Under the pieces are notes generated by a model. That model was given only the letters and a program-made list of their open reading frames with translations, did no database searches and was not told the DNA's origin. This document shows positions 45,107 through 53,459 of a stretch of DNA of 64,000 nucleotides, piece by piece (within the stretch, counting starts at the first letter, position 1; each line of letters opens with the position of its first letter). Source of the DNA: an uncultured Muribaculaceae bacterium (GTDB lineage: Bacteria > Bacteroidota > Bacteroidia > Bacteroidales > Muribaculaceae); NCBI GenBank assembly GCA_958436175.1, contig CAUBJF010000001.1, positions 434,001-498,000 on the forward strand. The letters run 5' to 3'. The translations under genes and the position numbers were made by a program.

Positions 45107-46348
45107 TCAGCGACCACGACCTCGGCCACCGCCTCCGCCACGGGAACCGCCACCACCGGTGGTACCGTGCGAACGGCTGGAACCGCTGCCTCCGCCGAAG
45201 GAACCCCAAGAACTACCACGGCTGCTGTTGTTGCCGCGATTGTAGTTACCTGAATTGTTCGAATTGCTATTCGCCGGACGACTGTAGCTGTTATTTCGAT
45301 TGCTGCTGTTATTTCTGTTGACGTTCACACCGGCACCACGACGGCTGTTGTTCGACGGACGGGAAATGTTGCTGCCGTTGTTGTTATTGCCCGGAACGGA
45401 TGGACGTGTGTATGAGCCGTTGCCGTTCGATCCGGGACGGCCAATAGTCCCCCCGGGACGGCCCGAATTACCGGGACGATATCCGCCATTCAGACCTGTC
45501 GAAGGACGATAGTTTCCACCATGGTTGTTTCCGGGGCGGACACCACCGGCCATTCCGTTGCCGTAAGCAGGCCCGTGAGGACGGTGAGCGCCGGGTCGGT
45601 TATACCCCCACGAAGGCGACGGCCCCCATGAAGGACCCCACCCGGGACCCCAGCCCCAGCCGGGTCCCCAACCTGGCCCCCAGCCCCAGGACGGTCCCCA
45701 GTTCCATCCCCATCCGGGGCCCCAGAACGGGTCATATCCCCAGGAGATGTCGAACCAAGGATTGAAGCTCCAACCGAAACTGAAATAGGGTGAACGGTAG
45801 CGCCAACGCCATGACGGAACGTTCCAGCCCCAGTCGTACCAGGGGTCATAGCTGTTGACAAGGTAGATATTGACATCGGGCTGAGAAGCCGACGAGTAAT
45901 AGTAATCGACCAGATCGTTATCACCGGTGTTAACAACCACATCGGGATTGTGATAGCGTTCGATGCGACGGGTATAAGCGAAATCGGGAGTTGTCTCGTA
46001 CTTGGCTACAGTATCCGTGGGCTGATAATTGCCACGGCGGTTATAAGTGTCCACATCCATCTGGAGAGGACGAGACGACTGCACGTTGTACGAATCCGAA
46101 CCGGCATAATCGGGCGTCATATAGTACGAGCTGGTATTCGAACCATCGTTTTTCTGAGCCGCATAGCGAGAAGCTGTCTTTGTGGCGTTTGCTGCACGAC
46201 GTTTCTGTTCTTCCTTTTTCTGCTTTTCGGCCTTCGAAGGAGAATAGTAGAGATCATCGTCGAAATCCTGAGCCGAAACCGGTAGCGACATTGCCAGCAG
46301 GCAAGCCGAGGCGCACAGGACGGAGAGTATGCTGGAGATCTTTTTCAT
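45107..46348 (-). CDS. Secreted low-complexity protein with W/G/P-rich and G/N/S/R-rich blocks
   Basis: 413-aa protein with a signal peptide (1-26, ending PVSAQ). A Lys/Glu-rich stretch (about 35-60) is followed by an ordinary region. Next come a Trp/Tyr/Pro-rich part (about 165-205), a dense repeat of Gly-Pro-Gly-Trp-type units (about 205-250), then a Gly/Asn/Ser/Arg-rich tail ending in RGGGGGRGRGR. The repeat composition suggests a disordered or adhesive surface material. I know no domain for it; similar Gly/Trp-rich genes occur in Bacteroidales. Preceded by two candidate -7 elements. Confidence 0.7.
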   Translation of the reverse strand: MKKISSILSVLCASACLLAMSLPVSAQDFDDDLYYSPSKAEKQKKEEQKRRAANATKTASRYAAQKNDGSNTSSYYMTPDYAGSDSYNVQSSRPLQMDVDTYNRRGNYQPTDTVAKYETTPDFAYTRRIERYHNPDVVVNTGDNDLVDYYYSSASQPDVNIYLVNSYDPWYDWGWNVPSWRWRYRSPYFSFGWSFNPWFDISWGYDPFWGPGWGWNWGPSWGWGPGWGPGWGWGPGWGPSWGPSPSWGYNRPGAHRPHGPAYGNGMAGGVRPGNNHGGNYRPSTGLNGGYRPGNSGRPGGTIGRPGSNGNGSYTRPSVPGNNNNGSNISRPSNNSRRGAGVNVNRNNSSNRNNSYSRPANSNSNNSGNYNRGNNSSRGSSWGSFGGGSGSSRSHGTTGGGGSRGGGGGRGRGR

Positions 46349-46427
46349 TTCCTTATTTTATTAAGTAGTTTTGTTTATTAGACTGAAAAACGGCGTATTG
46401 GTTTAGTATGCCCCTGGCAAAGTTACG

Positions 46428-46453
46428 TTATACAGCCATAAAACCCAAAGATA
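46428..46453 (-). promoter_or_regulatory. Tandem -7 elements upstream of the W/G/P-rich protein gene
   Basis: TATCTTTG (46453-46446) and TAACTTTG (46435-46428) on the minus strand, about 80-100 bp before ATG 46348. Two staggered starts are possible; -33 boxes are not clear. Confidence 0.45.
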
Positions 46454-46511
46454 CTGCCTTCCCGGACTCTTATTTTAATCATTTTTATATAAATTCCCGG
46501 TATTTGCAACG

Positions 46512-46549
46512 GAGCTGCCGGGAAAGCAGGAATACCCTCCCGACAGCTC
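46512..46549. other. Inverted repeat downstream of the HdeD-like gene
   Basis: GAGCTGCCGGGA (46512-46523) pairs with TCCCGACAGCTC (46538-46549) with one G-T or mismatch position. It could form a transcript-end hairpin for the HdeD-like gene (stop at 46611) but lacks a T run. Confidence 0.4.
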
Positions 46550-46610
46550 GCTGTATTATCCGTGAATCACAGGCAGGATGCCTGCGCCAGCGAAATATTC
46601 GCTGCATTTA

Positions 46611-47165
46611 TCATTTCTTACCCGCAGGCTTGAGCTCGTATGCGCCGATAGCGATAGTGAAGCCCCAGTAGATGAAAGCGATAGAGGTCAAGAACGAAAC
46701 CATCATCATATCGCTCACCCAGCCAGCTTCAAGAAAGAAAAAACCAATGATGCTCAGAAGGATACCGTTGATGATGTCGAGCCACCAATATTTGACACGG
46801 CGGCGGAAGCATGCACCGACCAACGCCTCTATACCCCAGAAAAGGAATATGATAGCGAGGAAATAGGGGAATACCATTTCAGACAGAAGGACGCTGCGGA
46901 CAAGCATGAAACCGATAAACATATCGATGATGCCCCCGGCAATCCACCATCCCCATCCTTTGCCGCGGTCGGGACCGGCAGCAACGCACAGCTGGACGAT
47001 ACCGGCAAGAATAAGTATCCAACCGAAAATCTGGGAAGCGACTGCATAACCGGCTTCTGGCCAGAACCAGTAGGCAAAACCACCGATAACCAGCAAGATA
47101 CCGACTACGAGAATAACCCACCACCAGCGGGTTTGGCCGAAGTAATTGACATTAAGAGTTTTCAT
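46611..47165 (-). CDS. HdeD-like DUF308 membrane protein
   Basis: About 184-aa protein with five or six hydrophobic helices, starting with a short polar segment then WWWVILVVGILLVIGGFAYW (a single helix). Repeated helix-pair units with conserved Gly and Trp match the DUF308/HdeD family, implicated in acid resistance in E. coli. An in-frame ATG 47171 is an alternative start. Divergently transcribed from iorA. Confidence 0.83.
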   Translation of the reverse strand: MKTLNVNYFGQTRWWWVILVVGILLVIGGFAYWFWPEAGYAVASQIFGWILILAGIVQLCVAAGPDRGKGWGWWIAGGIIDMFIGFMLVRSVLLSEMVFPYFLAIIFLFWGIEALVGACFRRRVKYWWLDIINGILLSIIGFFFLEAGWVSDMMMVSFLTSIAFIYWGFTIAIGAYELKPAGKK

Positions 47166-47298
47166 AACCAAGGAGTTAAAACGTTTATGTTGAATGTTGT
47201 TATTTATTCTTTTGAATTAATAACACATCAAAGAGTGACTACGTTCACTGTGGGATGATTTTTTCACAGCTACACTATGAATAATAACAATCTTTTAT

Positions 47299-47306
47299 TA
47301 TATTTG
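47299..47306 (+). promoter_or_regulatory. -7 promoter element for the ior operon
   Basis: TATATTTG, 16 bp before ATG 47323. No clear -33 match. The leader would be about 10-15 nt. Confidence 0.5.
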
Positions 47307-47322
47307 CGGAAGCATTAAACCT

Positions 47323-48954
47323 ATGCCTATGAAAACCAGAAAACTGCTCCTCGGAGACGAGGCGCTTGCCCTCGGGGCAATAGAAAGCGGGCTGTCCGGC
47401 GCATACGCATATCCCGGCACTCCTTCGACCGAAATTCTTGAATATGTGCAGTCCGATCCCGTCGCCAAAGACAGGAAGGTACACTCGCACTGGTCCTCTA
47501 ACGAAAAAACGGCGCTCGAAGAGGCTCTCGGCATGTCCTTTTGCGGAAAGCGTTCCATGGTGTCGATGAAACATGTAGGGCTTAACGTCGCGGCCGACCC
47601 ATTCGTCAACTCGGCCATGACCGGTACCAACGGTGGCATGCTCGTCATAGCTGCCGACGACCCCTCGATGCATTCTTCGCAGAACGAGCAAGATTCACGC
47701 TTCTACGCCTCCTTCGCGATGGTGCCCGTCCTCGAACCCTCGAACCAGCAGGAAGCTTACGACATGGCAGCCTACGGCTTCGCTCTCTCGGAAGAGCTGC
47801 GTCTTCCGGTTATGGTGCGCATGGTTACTCGTCTTTCGCATTCCCGTGCCGTTGTCGAAGTCAAAGGCGAAGCTGATGCCGAAAACTCTCTCTCCTACCC
47901 TACCGACAAACGACGCTGGGTTCTCATGCCGGCAAATTCGCGCCGTCGCTATGTCGACCTGATAGCTGACTATGCCAAAGCGGAAGAACTGGCTGCGACC
48001 TCGCCCTTCAACCGCATCTCGGAAGGCACCGACCGCCGTATAGGCATCATTGCATCTGGAATTGCCTACAACTATGTTCTCGAAAACTTCGCCGATGGCT
48101 GCCCCTTCCCGATTCTTAAGATATCACAGTACCCCGTTCCCCGCGACCTCGTACGCCGACTCGCCGACAGCTGCGACCGCGTGCTTGTCGTCGAAGAAGG
48201 TCAGCCCGTCATAGAGGAGGCTCTTCGCGGCATGCTCGACTGCGGACTCAAAGTAAGCGGCAAGCTCGACGGCACTCTTCCGCGCACGGGCGAGCTCAAT
48301 CCCGACAGCGTAGCCACCGGCATAGCTGCCCTTGTTCCCGAACTTGGAGAAAAGATAGTACGCCGTCCCGAGGCTGCTCATCCGTTAGTGGTTCCCCGTC
48401 CGCCGGCCCTATGCCAGGGTTGCAGCCACAGAGATGTCTATGCCGCCCTCAACGCCGCCCTCGAAGAATACGAATCGCCCAAGGTATTCGGCGACATAGG
48501 CTGCTACACCCTTGGATGGCTCGCTCCGTTCAACGCCATCGACTCGGTTGTCGACATGGGAGCATCCATCACCATGGCAAAGGGCGCGGCAGATGCAGGG
48601 CAGCATCCGTCAGTAGCCATCATAGGTGATTCCACCTTCACACACTCGGGCATGACAGGGCTCCTCGATGCCGTCAACGAAGACAGCCCTATAACAGTGA
48701 TAATCTCCGACAATCTTACCACCGGCATGACCGGCGGCCAGGACTCGCAGGGCACAGGCAAACTCGAAGACATCTGTCTCGGACTGGGCGTCAGTCCCGA
48801 ACACCTTCATACCATCGACGCTCTGCCACGTACCGTCGGCGACATGAAGGAACTCTTCAAGAAAGAATTCGAACATAAAGGTCTCTCAGTAATCATATCG
48901 CGGCGCGAATGTATCCAGACAGCCCGTCGCCACGCCAAATCCAAACAAGCATGA
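47323..48954 (+). CDS. iorA: IorA, indolepyruvate ferredoxin oxidoreductase alpha subunit, without ferredoxin domain
   Basis: 543-aa thiamine-diphosphate enzyme that oxidatively decarboxylates aryl-pyruvates to aryl-acetyl-CoA. The N-terminal pyrimidine-binding domain begins LLLGDEALALGAIESGLSGAYAYPGTPST (cited as YAYPGTPST). The C-terminal PP domain has PPALCQGCSHRDVY and AIIGDSTFTHSG. Full-length homologues end in a two-cluster ferredoxin domain of about 60 residues; here the chain stops at RRECIQTARRHAKSKQA with no Cys array. Start 47323 or the adjacent ATG 47329. It overlaps iorB by ATGA. Confidence 0.9.
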   Translation: MPMKTRKLLLGDEALALGAIESGLSGAYAYPGTPSTEILEYVQSDPVAKDRKVHSHWSSNEKTALEEALGMSFCGKRSMVSMKHVGLNVAADPFVNSAMTGTNGGMLVIAADDPSMHSSQNEQDSRFYASFAMVPVLEPSNQQEAYDMAAYGFALSEELRLPVMVRMVTRLSHSRAVVEVKGEADAENSLSYPTDKRRWVLMPANSRRRYVDLIADYAKAEELAATSPFNRISEGTDRRIGIIASGIAYNYVLENFADGCPFPILKISQYPVPRDLVRRLADSCDRVLVVEEGQPVIEEALRGMLDCGLKVSGKLDGTLPRTGELNPDSVATGIAALVPELGEKIVRRPEAAHPLVVPRPPALCQGCSHRDVYAALNAALEEYESPKVFGDIGCYTLGWLAPFNAIDSVVDMGASITMAKGAADAGQHPSVAIIGDSTFTHSGMTGLLDAVNEDSPITVIISDNLTTGMTGGQDSQGTGKLEDICLGLGVSPEHLHTIDALPRTVGDMKELFKKEFEHKGLSVIISRRECIQTARRHAKSKQA

Positions 48955-49538
48955 AAACAGATATTATACTTGCCGGTGTCGGCGGTCAGGGTATCCTGTC
49001 GATAGCCACAGTCCTTGGTGCCGCAGCTCTTGAGAACGGCCTCTACCTGAAGCAGGCCGAAGTCCACGGTATGAGCCAGCGCGGCGGCGACGTCATGTCG
49101 TGCCTCCGCCTCAGCTCCGAACCAATCACCTCCGACCTTATACCACTTGCCGGAGCCGACCTTATAGTGTCGCTCGAACCTATGGAGGCGCTACGCTATC
49201 TTCCGTTCATCGCCAAGGATGGCTGGATTGTGACCAACTCCGTTCCCTTCGTCAACATCACTAATTATCCCGATGCTGAAAAGCTCCTCGAAGAGCTGTC
49301 GGCGCGAAAAAATGTCATTGTTTTCGACATGGATGCCGTTGCCAAAGAAGTAGCGGTGCCGCGAGCCTCAAACATGGTGCTCCTCGGTGCCTGTACGCCA
49401 CTGGTAGGGCTTGGAGCCGGCACTGTCGAAGACGGCATACGCCGCATTTTCGCCCCGAAGGGAGAGAAAGTTGTAGAAATGAATCTCGCCGCATTCCACG
49501 CAGGCTACGATTATACAACCAAACAGCTGAAGTCATGA
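48951..49538 (+). CDS. iorB: IorB, indolepyruvate oxidoreductase beta subunit
   Basis: 195-aa gamma-domain-type subunit that completes the 2-oxoacid oxidoreductase and helps bind CoA. It starts DIILAGVGGQGILSIATVLG, with the family motif GVGGQGI, and has EVHGMSQRGGDVMS. An upstream in-frame start lies inside iorA, but ATG 48951 forms the ATGA overlap. Coupled on both sides, to iorA and the aminotransferase gene. Confidence 0.92.
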   Translation: MKTDIILAGVGGQGILSIATVLGAAALENGLYLKQAEVHGMSQRGGDVMSCLRLSSEPITSDLIPLAGADLIVSLEPMEALRYLPFIAKDGWIVTNSVPFVNITNYPDAEKLLEELSARKNVIVFDMDAVAKEVAVPRASNMVLLGACTPLVGLGAGTVEDGIRRIFAPKGEKVVEMNLAAFHAGYDYTTKQLKS

Positions 49539-50851
49539 AACCCGTCAGCAAACAAGCCCTGGAATCGTTGATGGCCGATATGAAAATCGCCAATATCAAT
49601 TCCGCTACCATACGCCAGATAGTGTCGCTGGCCGGGCGCGTCGAAGAAGCTCTCGGAGAACCATTCGTGCACCTCGAAATGGGCAACCCGGGGCTCCCTC
49701 CGTCGGCCATCGGCATAGCTGCCGAAAAGAAAGCCCTCGACAGCGGGATAGCCAACAAATACCCCAACATCTCCGGTATACCCGAGCTGAAAAACGCTGC
49801 GAGCCAGTTCGTCAAAGCGTTCATAGATATCGATATACCGCCACGCTGCATAGTACCCACCGTCGGCTCCATGCAGGCTTCATTCACGCTGTTCCTCCTG
49901 CTGAGCCAGCGTCTGCCGGGCCGCGACACCGTCCTCTTCCTCGATCCGGGCTTTCCGGCACAACACAACCAGGCAAAGCTTCTGGGGCTGAAACAGGAAT
50001 CGCTCGACATATACGGCTGCCGTGGCGAAGCCCTTGAAAAACCGCTTGAAGAGATTCTCTCTAAGGGAAATATCACAGCCATACTCTACAGTAACCCCAA
50101 CAATCCGACATGGGTCAACCTCACCGAGACGGAATACGAGATTATAGGCCGTCTTGCCGACAAATACGACGTCATCGTCCTCGAAGACCACGCCTATATG
50201 GGCATGGACTTCCGCTGCCGCTACGGTGTGCCTTTCAAAGCACCTTTCGTCCCGACGATTGCCAAATATACCGACAATTGCATCCTTCTTGTCTCGGCCT
50301 CCAAGATTTTCAGCTATGCAGGACAGCGTATCGCTGTTGTCTGCATGACACCGCAGGTGGCCGACCGCGAGTATGAATTCTTCCGTACGTTCTACGAAAT
50401 GCCGCGCTTCGCGGATGCCTATGTCTTCGGCGTACTCTACTGTGCATCGTCGGGAACGGCCCATTCGCCCCAATACGCACTTGCCGAGATGATGAAAGCT
50501 GCTGTCGAAGGCCGTCTCGACTTCGTCGACGACTGCAAGGCATACGGCGAACGCGCCGCCAAAGCCAAGAAGGCATTCCTCGACAACGGATTCCATATAG
50601 TCTACGACCGCGACGGCGAGCGTCCGATTTCCGACGGTTTCTTCTTCACGGCTGGCTATCCGGGCATGAAGAGCGACGAGCTACAGAAGGAACTTCTGCG
50701 CTACGGCATCGCGACAATCTCCCTGCCCTCGACCGGCAGCAAGCAGGCCGGCGTGCGAGTATGCGTGTCGATGCTGACCGACGATGCCGATTTCCGCCGC
50801 CTGAACGAACGCCTCGAAGCATTCCATCACGACCACAAGACCAACGCCTGA
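49535..50851 (+). CDS. Class I/II PLP aminotransferase, probably aromatic
   Basis: 438-aa fold-type I aminotransferase. The PLP lysine lies in LVSASKIFSYAGQRIAV, the Asn/Pro motif in YSNPNNPTWVN, and the ring-stacking Asp region in VIVLEDHAYMGMD. Position between iorB and a CoA transferase suggests that it turns phenylalanine, tyrosine or tryptophan into the aryl-pyruvate used by IorAB. Substrate is inferred from context only. Confidence 0.88.
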   Translation: MKPVSKQALESLMADMKIANINSATIRQIVSLAGRVEEALGEPFVHLEMGNPGLPPSAIGIAAEKKALDSGIANKYPNISGIPELKNAASQFVKAFIDIDIPPRCIVPTVGSMQASFTLFLLLSQRLPGRDTVLFLDPGFPAQHNQAKLLGLKQESLDIYGCRGEALEKPLEEILSKGNITAILYSNPNNPTWVNLTETEYEIIGRLADKYDVIVLEDHAYMGMDFRCRYGVPFKAPFVPTIAKYTDNCILLVSASKIFSYAGQRIAVVCMTPQVADREYEFFRTFYEMPRFADAYVFGVLYCASSGTAHSPQYALAEMMKAAVEGRLDFVDDCKAYGERAAKAKKAFLDNGFHIVYDRDGERPISDGFFFTAGYPGMKSDELQKELLRYGIATISLPSTGSKQAGVRVCVSMLTDDADFRRLNERLEAFHHDHKTNA

Positions 50852-50863
50852 CTCTCGAGACTT

Positions 50864-52177
50864 ATGCACAAGATACCTCACCTGATGACTGCCGACGAAG
50901 CCGCCAAGCTCATCAAAAGCGGAGACCACGTTTTCATACAAGGCAGCACTTCGATCCCGGAAACCCTCGTCGATGCCATGACACGCCGTGGCGACGAGCT
51001 GCGCGGAGTGGTACTCTACTCCGGCTTCTCTGTATCGCGCCGTGAAGCCCCCTACTGCCGCCCGGAATACAAGGATTCGTTCCTTGTCGACACGTGCTTC
51101 GTGTCGAACAACGTACGGCGCTGGATAGGGGAAGGCTACGGAGCGACCACGCCGCGCTTCCTCTCGGAAGTGCCGGCATTGTTCCGCGACGGCACATGGC
51201 CCGTCGATGTCGTGCTGCTCAACTGCTCGCTGCCTAACGAGGATGGATATGTCAGCTACGGCGTATCAGCCGACCTCGCGACCTCTGCGACAGAATGTGC
51301 CCGGACAGTCATCGCCCAGATAAACCCCAACATGCCTTTCAGCTTCGGCGACCCCGTGATCCACGTCTCCAGGATAGATGCCGCCGTCGAAGTCGACGAT
51401 CCTCTCGTCGAGGTTCCGACACCGGAGCCTAATCCGAGCGAAGTGGCCATCGGTAATGCCGTGGCCGCTCTTATCCCCGACGGTGCCACTCTACAGATAG
51501 GCGTGGGAGGTATTCCGAATGCAGTGATTCACGCTCTTTCGGGCCACAAGCACCTCGGCCTGCATACCGAGGCGATGACCGACGGCGTGATGCCCCTCAT
51601 CGAAAGCGGTGTCATCGATAATTCACTGAAAAAGGTGATGCCGGGTGTGTCCGTAGCATGTCTCGCCCTAGGCTCCAAGCATCTCTACGAGCTGATGGAC
51701 TACAACAAGGAGATGATATTCAAGGATGTGGCATGGACCAACGACCCCTTCATCCTGTCGCAGAATCCGCGTGTCGCAGCCATCAACTCATGCCTTGAAA
51801 TAGACCTGACGGGTCAGATATGCGCAGAATCTATCGGCACACGCATTTTCTCGGGCATAGGCGGCCAGCACGATTTCGTCTACGGTGCCTCGCGCAGCGA
51901 AGGCGGTATCAGCGTGCTTGCCATGACATCGACCACCAACAAGGGTATGGGCAAAATCAAGCCAGTGCTGACTCCCGGTGCCGGCGTTGCGACAACCCGT
52001 TTCCAGTCGCACTACATCGTTACGGAGCACGGTGCCGTCAACCTCCGTGGCAAAAGTCTTCCGGAGCGCGCCAAGCTCATGATTTCCATCGCCAACCCGG
52101 CAGACCGCGAAGCACTCGACCGTGCAGCTTTCGAACGTTTCGGGTACTCCTATCTAAGACTCAAAAACGTACCTTGA
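50864..52177 (+). CDS. Acetyl-CoA hydrolase/CoA-transferase family protein
   Basis: 437-aa family I-like CoA transferase with two similar halves. Motifs are LQIGVGGIPNAVIHAL in the middle and FSGIGGQHDFVYGASRSEGG near the C terminus, followed by VVTEHGAVNLRGKSL-like residues. Relatives exchange CoA between acetate and 4-hydroxybutyrate or butyrate. In this operon it could release aryl-acetates by passing CoA to acetate. It converges with and overlaps the endonuclease-like gene by 17 bp. Confidence 0.88.
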   Translation: MHKIPHLMTADEAAKLIKSGDHVFIQGSTSIPETLVDAMTRRGDELRGVVLYSGFSVSRREAPYCRPEYKDSFLVDTCFVSNNVRRWIGEGYGATTPRFLSEVPALFRDGTWPVDVVLLNCSLPNEDGYVSYGVSADLATSATECARTVIAQINPNMPFSFGDPVIHVSRIDAAVEVDDPLVEVPTPEPNPSEVAIGNAVAALIPDGATLQIGVGGIPNAVIHALSGHKHLGLHTEAMTDGVMPLIESGVIDNSLKKVMPGVSVACLALGSKHLYELMDYNKEMIFKDVAWTNDPFILSQNPRVAAINSCLEIDLTGQICAESIGTRIFSGIGGQHDFVYGASRSEGGISVLAMTSTTNKGMGKIKPVLTPGAGVATTRFQSHYIVTEHGAVNLRGKSLPERAKLMISIANPADREALDRAAFERFGYSYLRLKNVP

Positions 52178-52916
52178 CAAGGACGGGACGATGATCCGAC
52201 GCAATCGGGTTATCGATCACTGTGTCTGTCAGTACCTCAACATTATCGACCCTGGGCACATCGACCATGATGTAGTCCAGGGTTCTGTTTGGTACGTCGG
52301 CAGGGAAAGTAAGCTGCGTCGTGTCGGTCAGTATTTTGAAGTCCTTCGCCATCGTACCTATCACCTCCGACGAGGGCAGGGCGTTGAAATCACCGGCGAC
52401 GAAGAATGGCTTATCGTACGACCCGGCTATGGTGCGGATAATCTCGGCGGATTTGACACGGTCGGCCTCAGTCAGCGAAAGATGAGTGCAGGCAAAGGCA
52501 AAATCCTCGAACTCAGCGACTATCAGTGCCCGCGCCTCCTCGCTGCCGGGGAGGGCGTAACGCCGCACAGCCAACGGCTCGTCCTTTGCCAGTATTCCGA
52601 TCCCATATTTGCCACCGTCGTAGTCTATCGCCGGAGCATAAAAGGGCTTCAGGCCCGTGCGTGAGGCCAGTTCGCCAAGTACATATTTATGATTGCTGCG
52701 AGCTGTCATGCTGTCGAGTTCCTGCACGGCTACCACGTCGGGATTCTGCCCGGCTATGACCTCGGCGGTACGGACAAAGTCGCGCCGGCCGTCCATTCCG
52801 GCTCCGCTCTTGACATTATAGCTCATCACCACCAGCTCCCTGGCATCCATCGCGCAGAAAGCTCCTGCAACAGCCACGACTCCGCAGCACAATATCTTAA
52901 GACCTGTCATTTTCAT
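52161..52916 (-). CDS. Secreted endonuclease/exonuclease/phosphatase-fold protein
   Basis: 251-aa protein with a signal peptide (about 1-25, ending CAMDAREL). Catalytic motifs of the DNase I/sphingomyelinase fold are VMSYNVKSG, VVAVQELDS, FVAGDFNALPSS, and the final ASDHRPVLV. It may cut nucleic acid, phospholipid or phosphoinositide in the periplasm or outside; the substrate cannot be told. A -7 element TATCTTTG lies at 52966-52959 on the minus strand. Confidence 0.87.
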   Translation of the reverse strand: MKMTGLKILCCGVVAVAGAFCAMDARELVVMSYNVKSGAGMDGRRDFVRTAEVIAGQNPDVVAVQELDSMTARSNHKYVLGELASRTGLKPFYAPAIDYDGGKYGIGILAKDEPLAVRRYALPGSEEARALIVAEFEDFAFACTHLSLTEADRVKSAEIIRTIAGSYDKPFFVAGDFNALPSSEVIGTMAKDFKILTDTTQLTFPADVPNRTLDYIMVDVPRVDNVEVLTDTVIDNPIASDHRPVLVKVRF

Positions 52917-52958
52917 CAGTCATCATCATTTTAATAAGTTCCAACATAGAATCTCCAG

Positions 52959-52966
52959 CAAAGATA
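52959..52966 (-). promoter_or_regulatory. -7 promoter element for the secreted endonuclease-like gene
   Basis: TATCTTTG on the minus strand, 43 bp before ATG 52916. -33 region not consensus. Confidence 0.5.
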
Positions 52967-53041
52967 CGCTTTTTGCTCTAAGCTCTAAAAAAATGAACCG
53001 GCGAATAGTATTACACCTATAGCATTTTCAGCGTCAACCAA

Positions 53042-53071
53042 TTGCCAAATCATCATTTTTTACTAATTTTG
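53042..53071 (+). promoter_or_regulatory. Promoter of the structured RNA upstream of the helicase gene
   Basis: TTG at 53042-53044, 19-bp spacer, TAATTTTG at 53064-53071. Transcription should start near 53077. It is the only convincing promoter before the helicase gene. Confidence 0.72.
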
Positions 53072-53076
53072 CGATA

Positions 53077-53402
53077 AGAACCCTGCGATACGTGGTGCCT
53101 CAAAGGAGGGTCAACACCGGGCATTGGGTGGTTCGTTTTACATACGAAAGGCGTTTACCGCGCTTTCTTCTTGGCCTTCAAAACGTAGGAAATTTTGAAT
53201 TTGCAACCAAGATTAAAGCAATAGTAGATGCCCCATGGGTACGTTTATGTACATCCTGCCTGTAGTAGAGATATTGCAAGTATGGGATTACGCATATACA
53301 TACTTCGCGGGGTCCTTCTACCATTGCTCATTCTGTTGCAATGGTATTTCCTACGACCCTGAAGGCGGAATGAGCATGGTGATAGGCTCCCGCTTTTCTT
53401 TT
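53077..53402 (+). ncRNA. About 325-nt structured RNA, small RNA or defence-operon leader
   Basis: Between a consensus promoter and an intrinsic terminator there is no credible gene but many local stems. They are GGTG/CACC enclosing CCTC/GAGG (53094-53118), TTCGT/ACGAA (53132-53148), a possible long-range GGGCAT/ATGCCC (about 53120 with 53228), GTAC/GTAC (53239-53252), AAGTATG/CATACTT (53278-53305), and GGGTC-TACCATTGC/GCAATGGTA-GACCC (53310-53359). The RNA could be a stand-alone small RNA, such as the Bacteroidales-1 class or a 6S-like RNA; I could not match its sequence to either. It could also be a leader for the helicase gene, which starts 57 bp further on and has no visible promoter of its own. 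It lacks tmRNA and RNase P signatures. Confidence 0.65.
53365..53402 (+). terminator. Intrinsic terminator ending the structured RNA
   Basis: GCGG (53365-53368) and GAGC (53372-53375) pair with GCTC (53386-53389) and CCGC (53390-53393), followed by TTTTCTTTT. It lies 57 bp before the helicase ATG and would have to be read through for leader-driven helicase expression. Confidence 0.65.
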
Positions 53403-53459
53403 ATCCTACCAATCTAATAGCCATGTGGAGTCAATGGCCATTTTGCCTTAGGCTCTGCA

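Noticed and set aside
53077..53402. tmRNA, RNase P RNA or retron msr-msd
   Set aside because: No tag-peptide frame, no conserved RNase P core motif (GAGGAAAGTCC), and no reverse transcriptase gene nearby.
53235..53417. 60-codon frame inside the structured RNA
   Set aside because: It coincides with stems and the terminator; no homology features, so treated as non-coding RNA.
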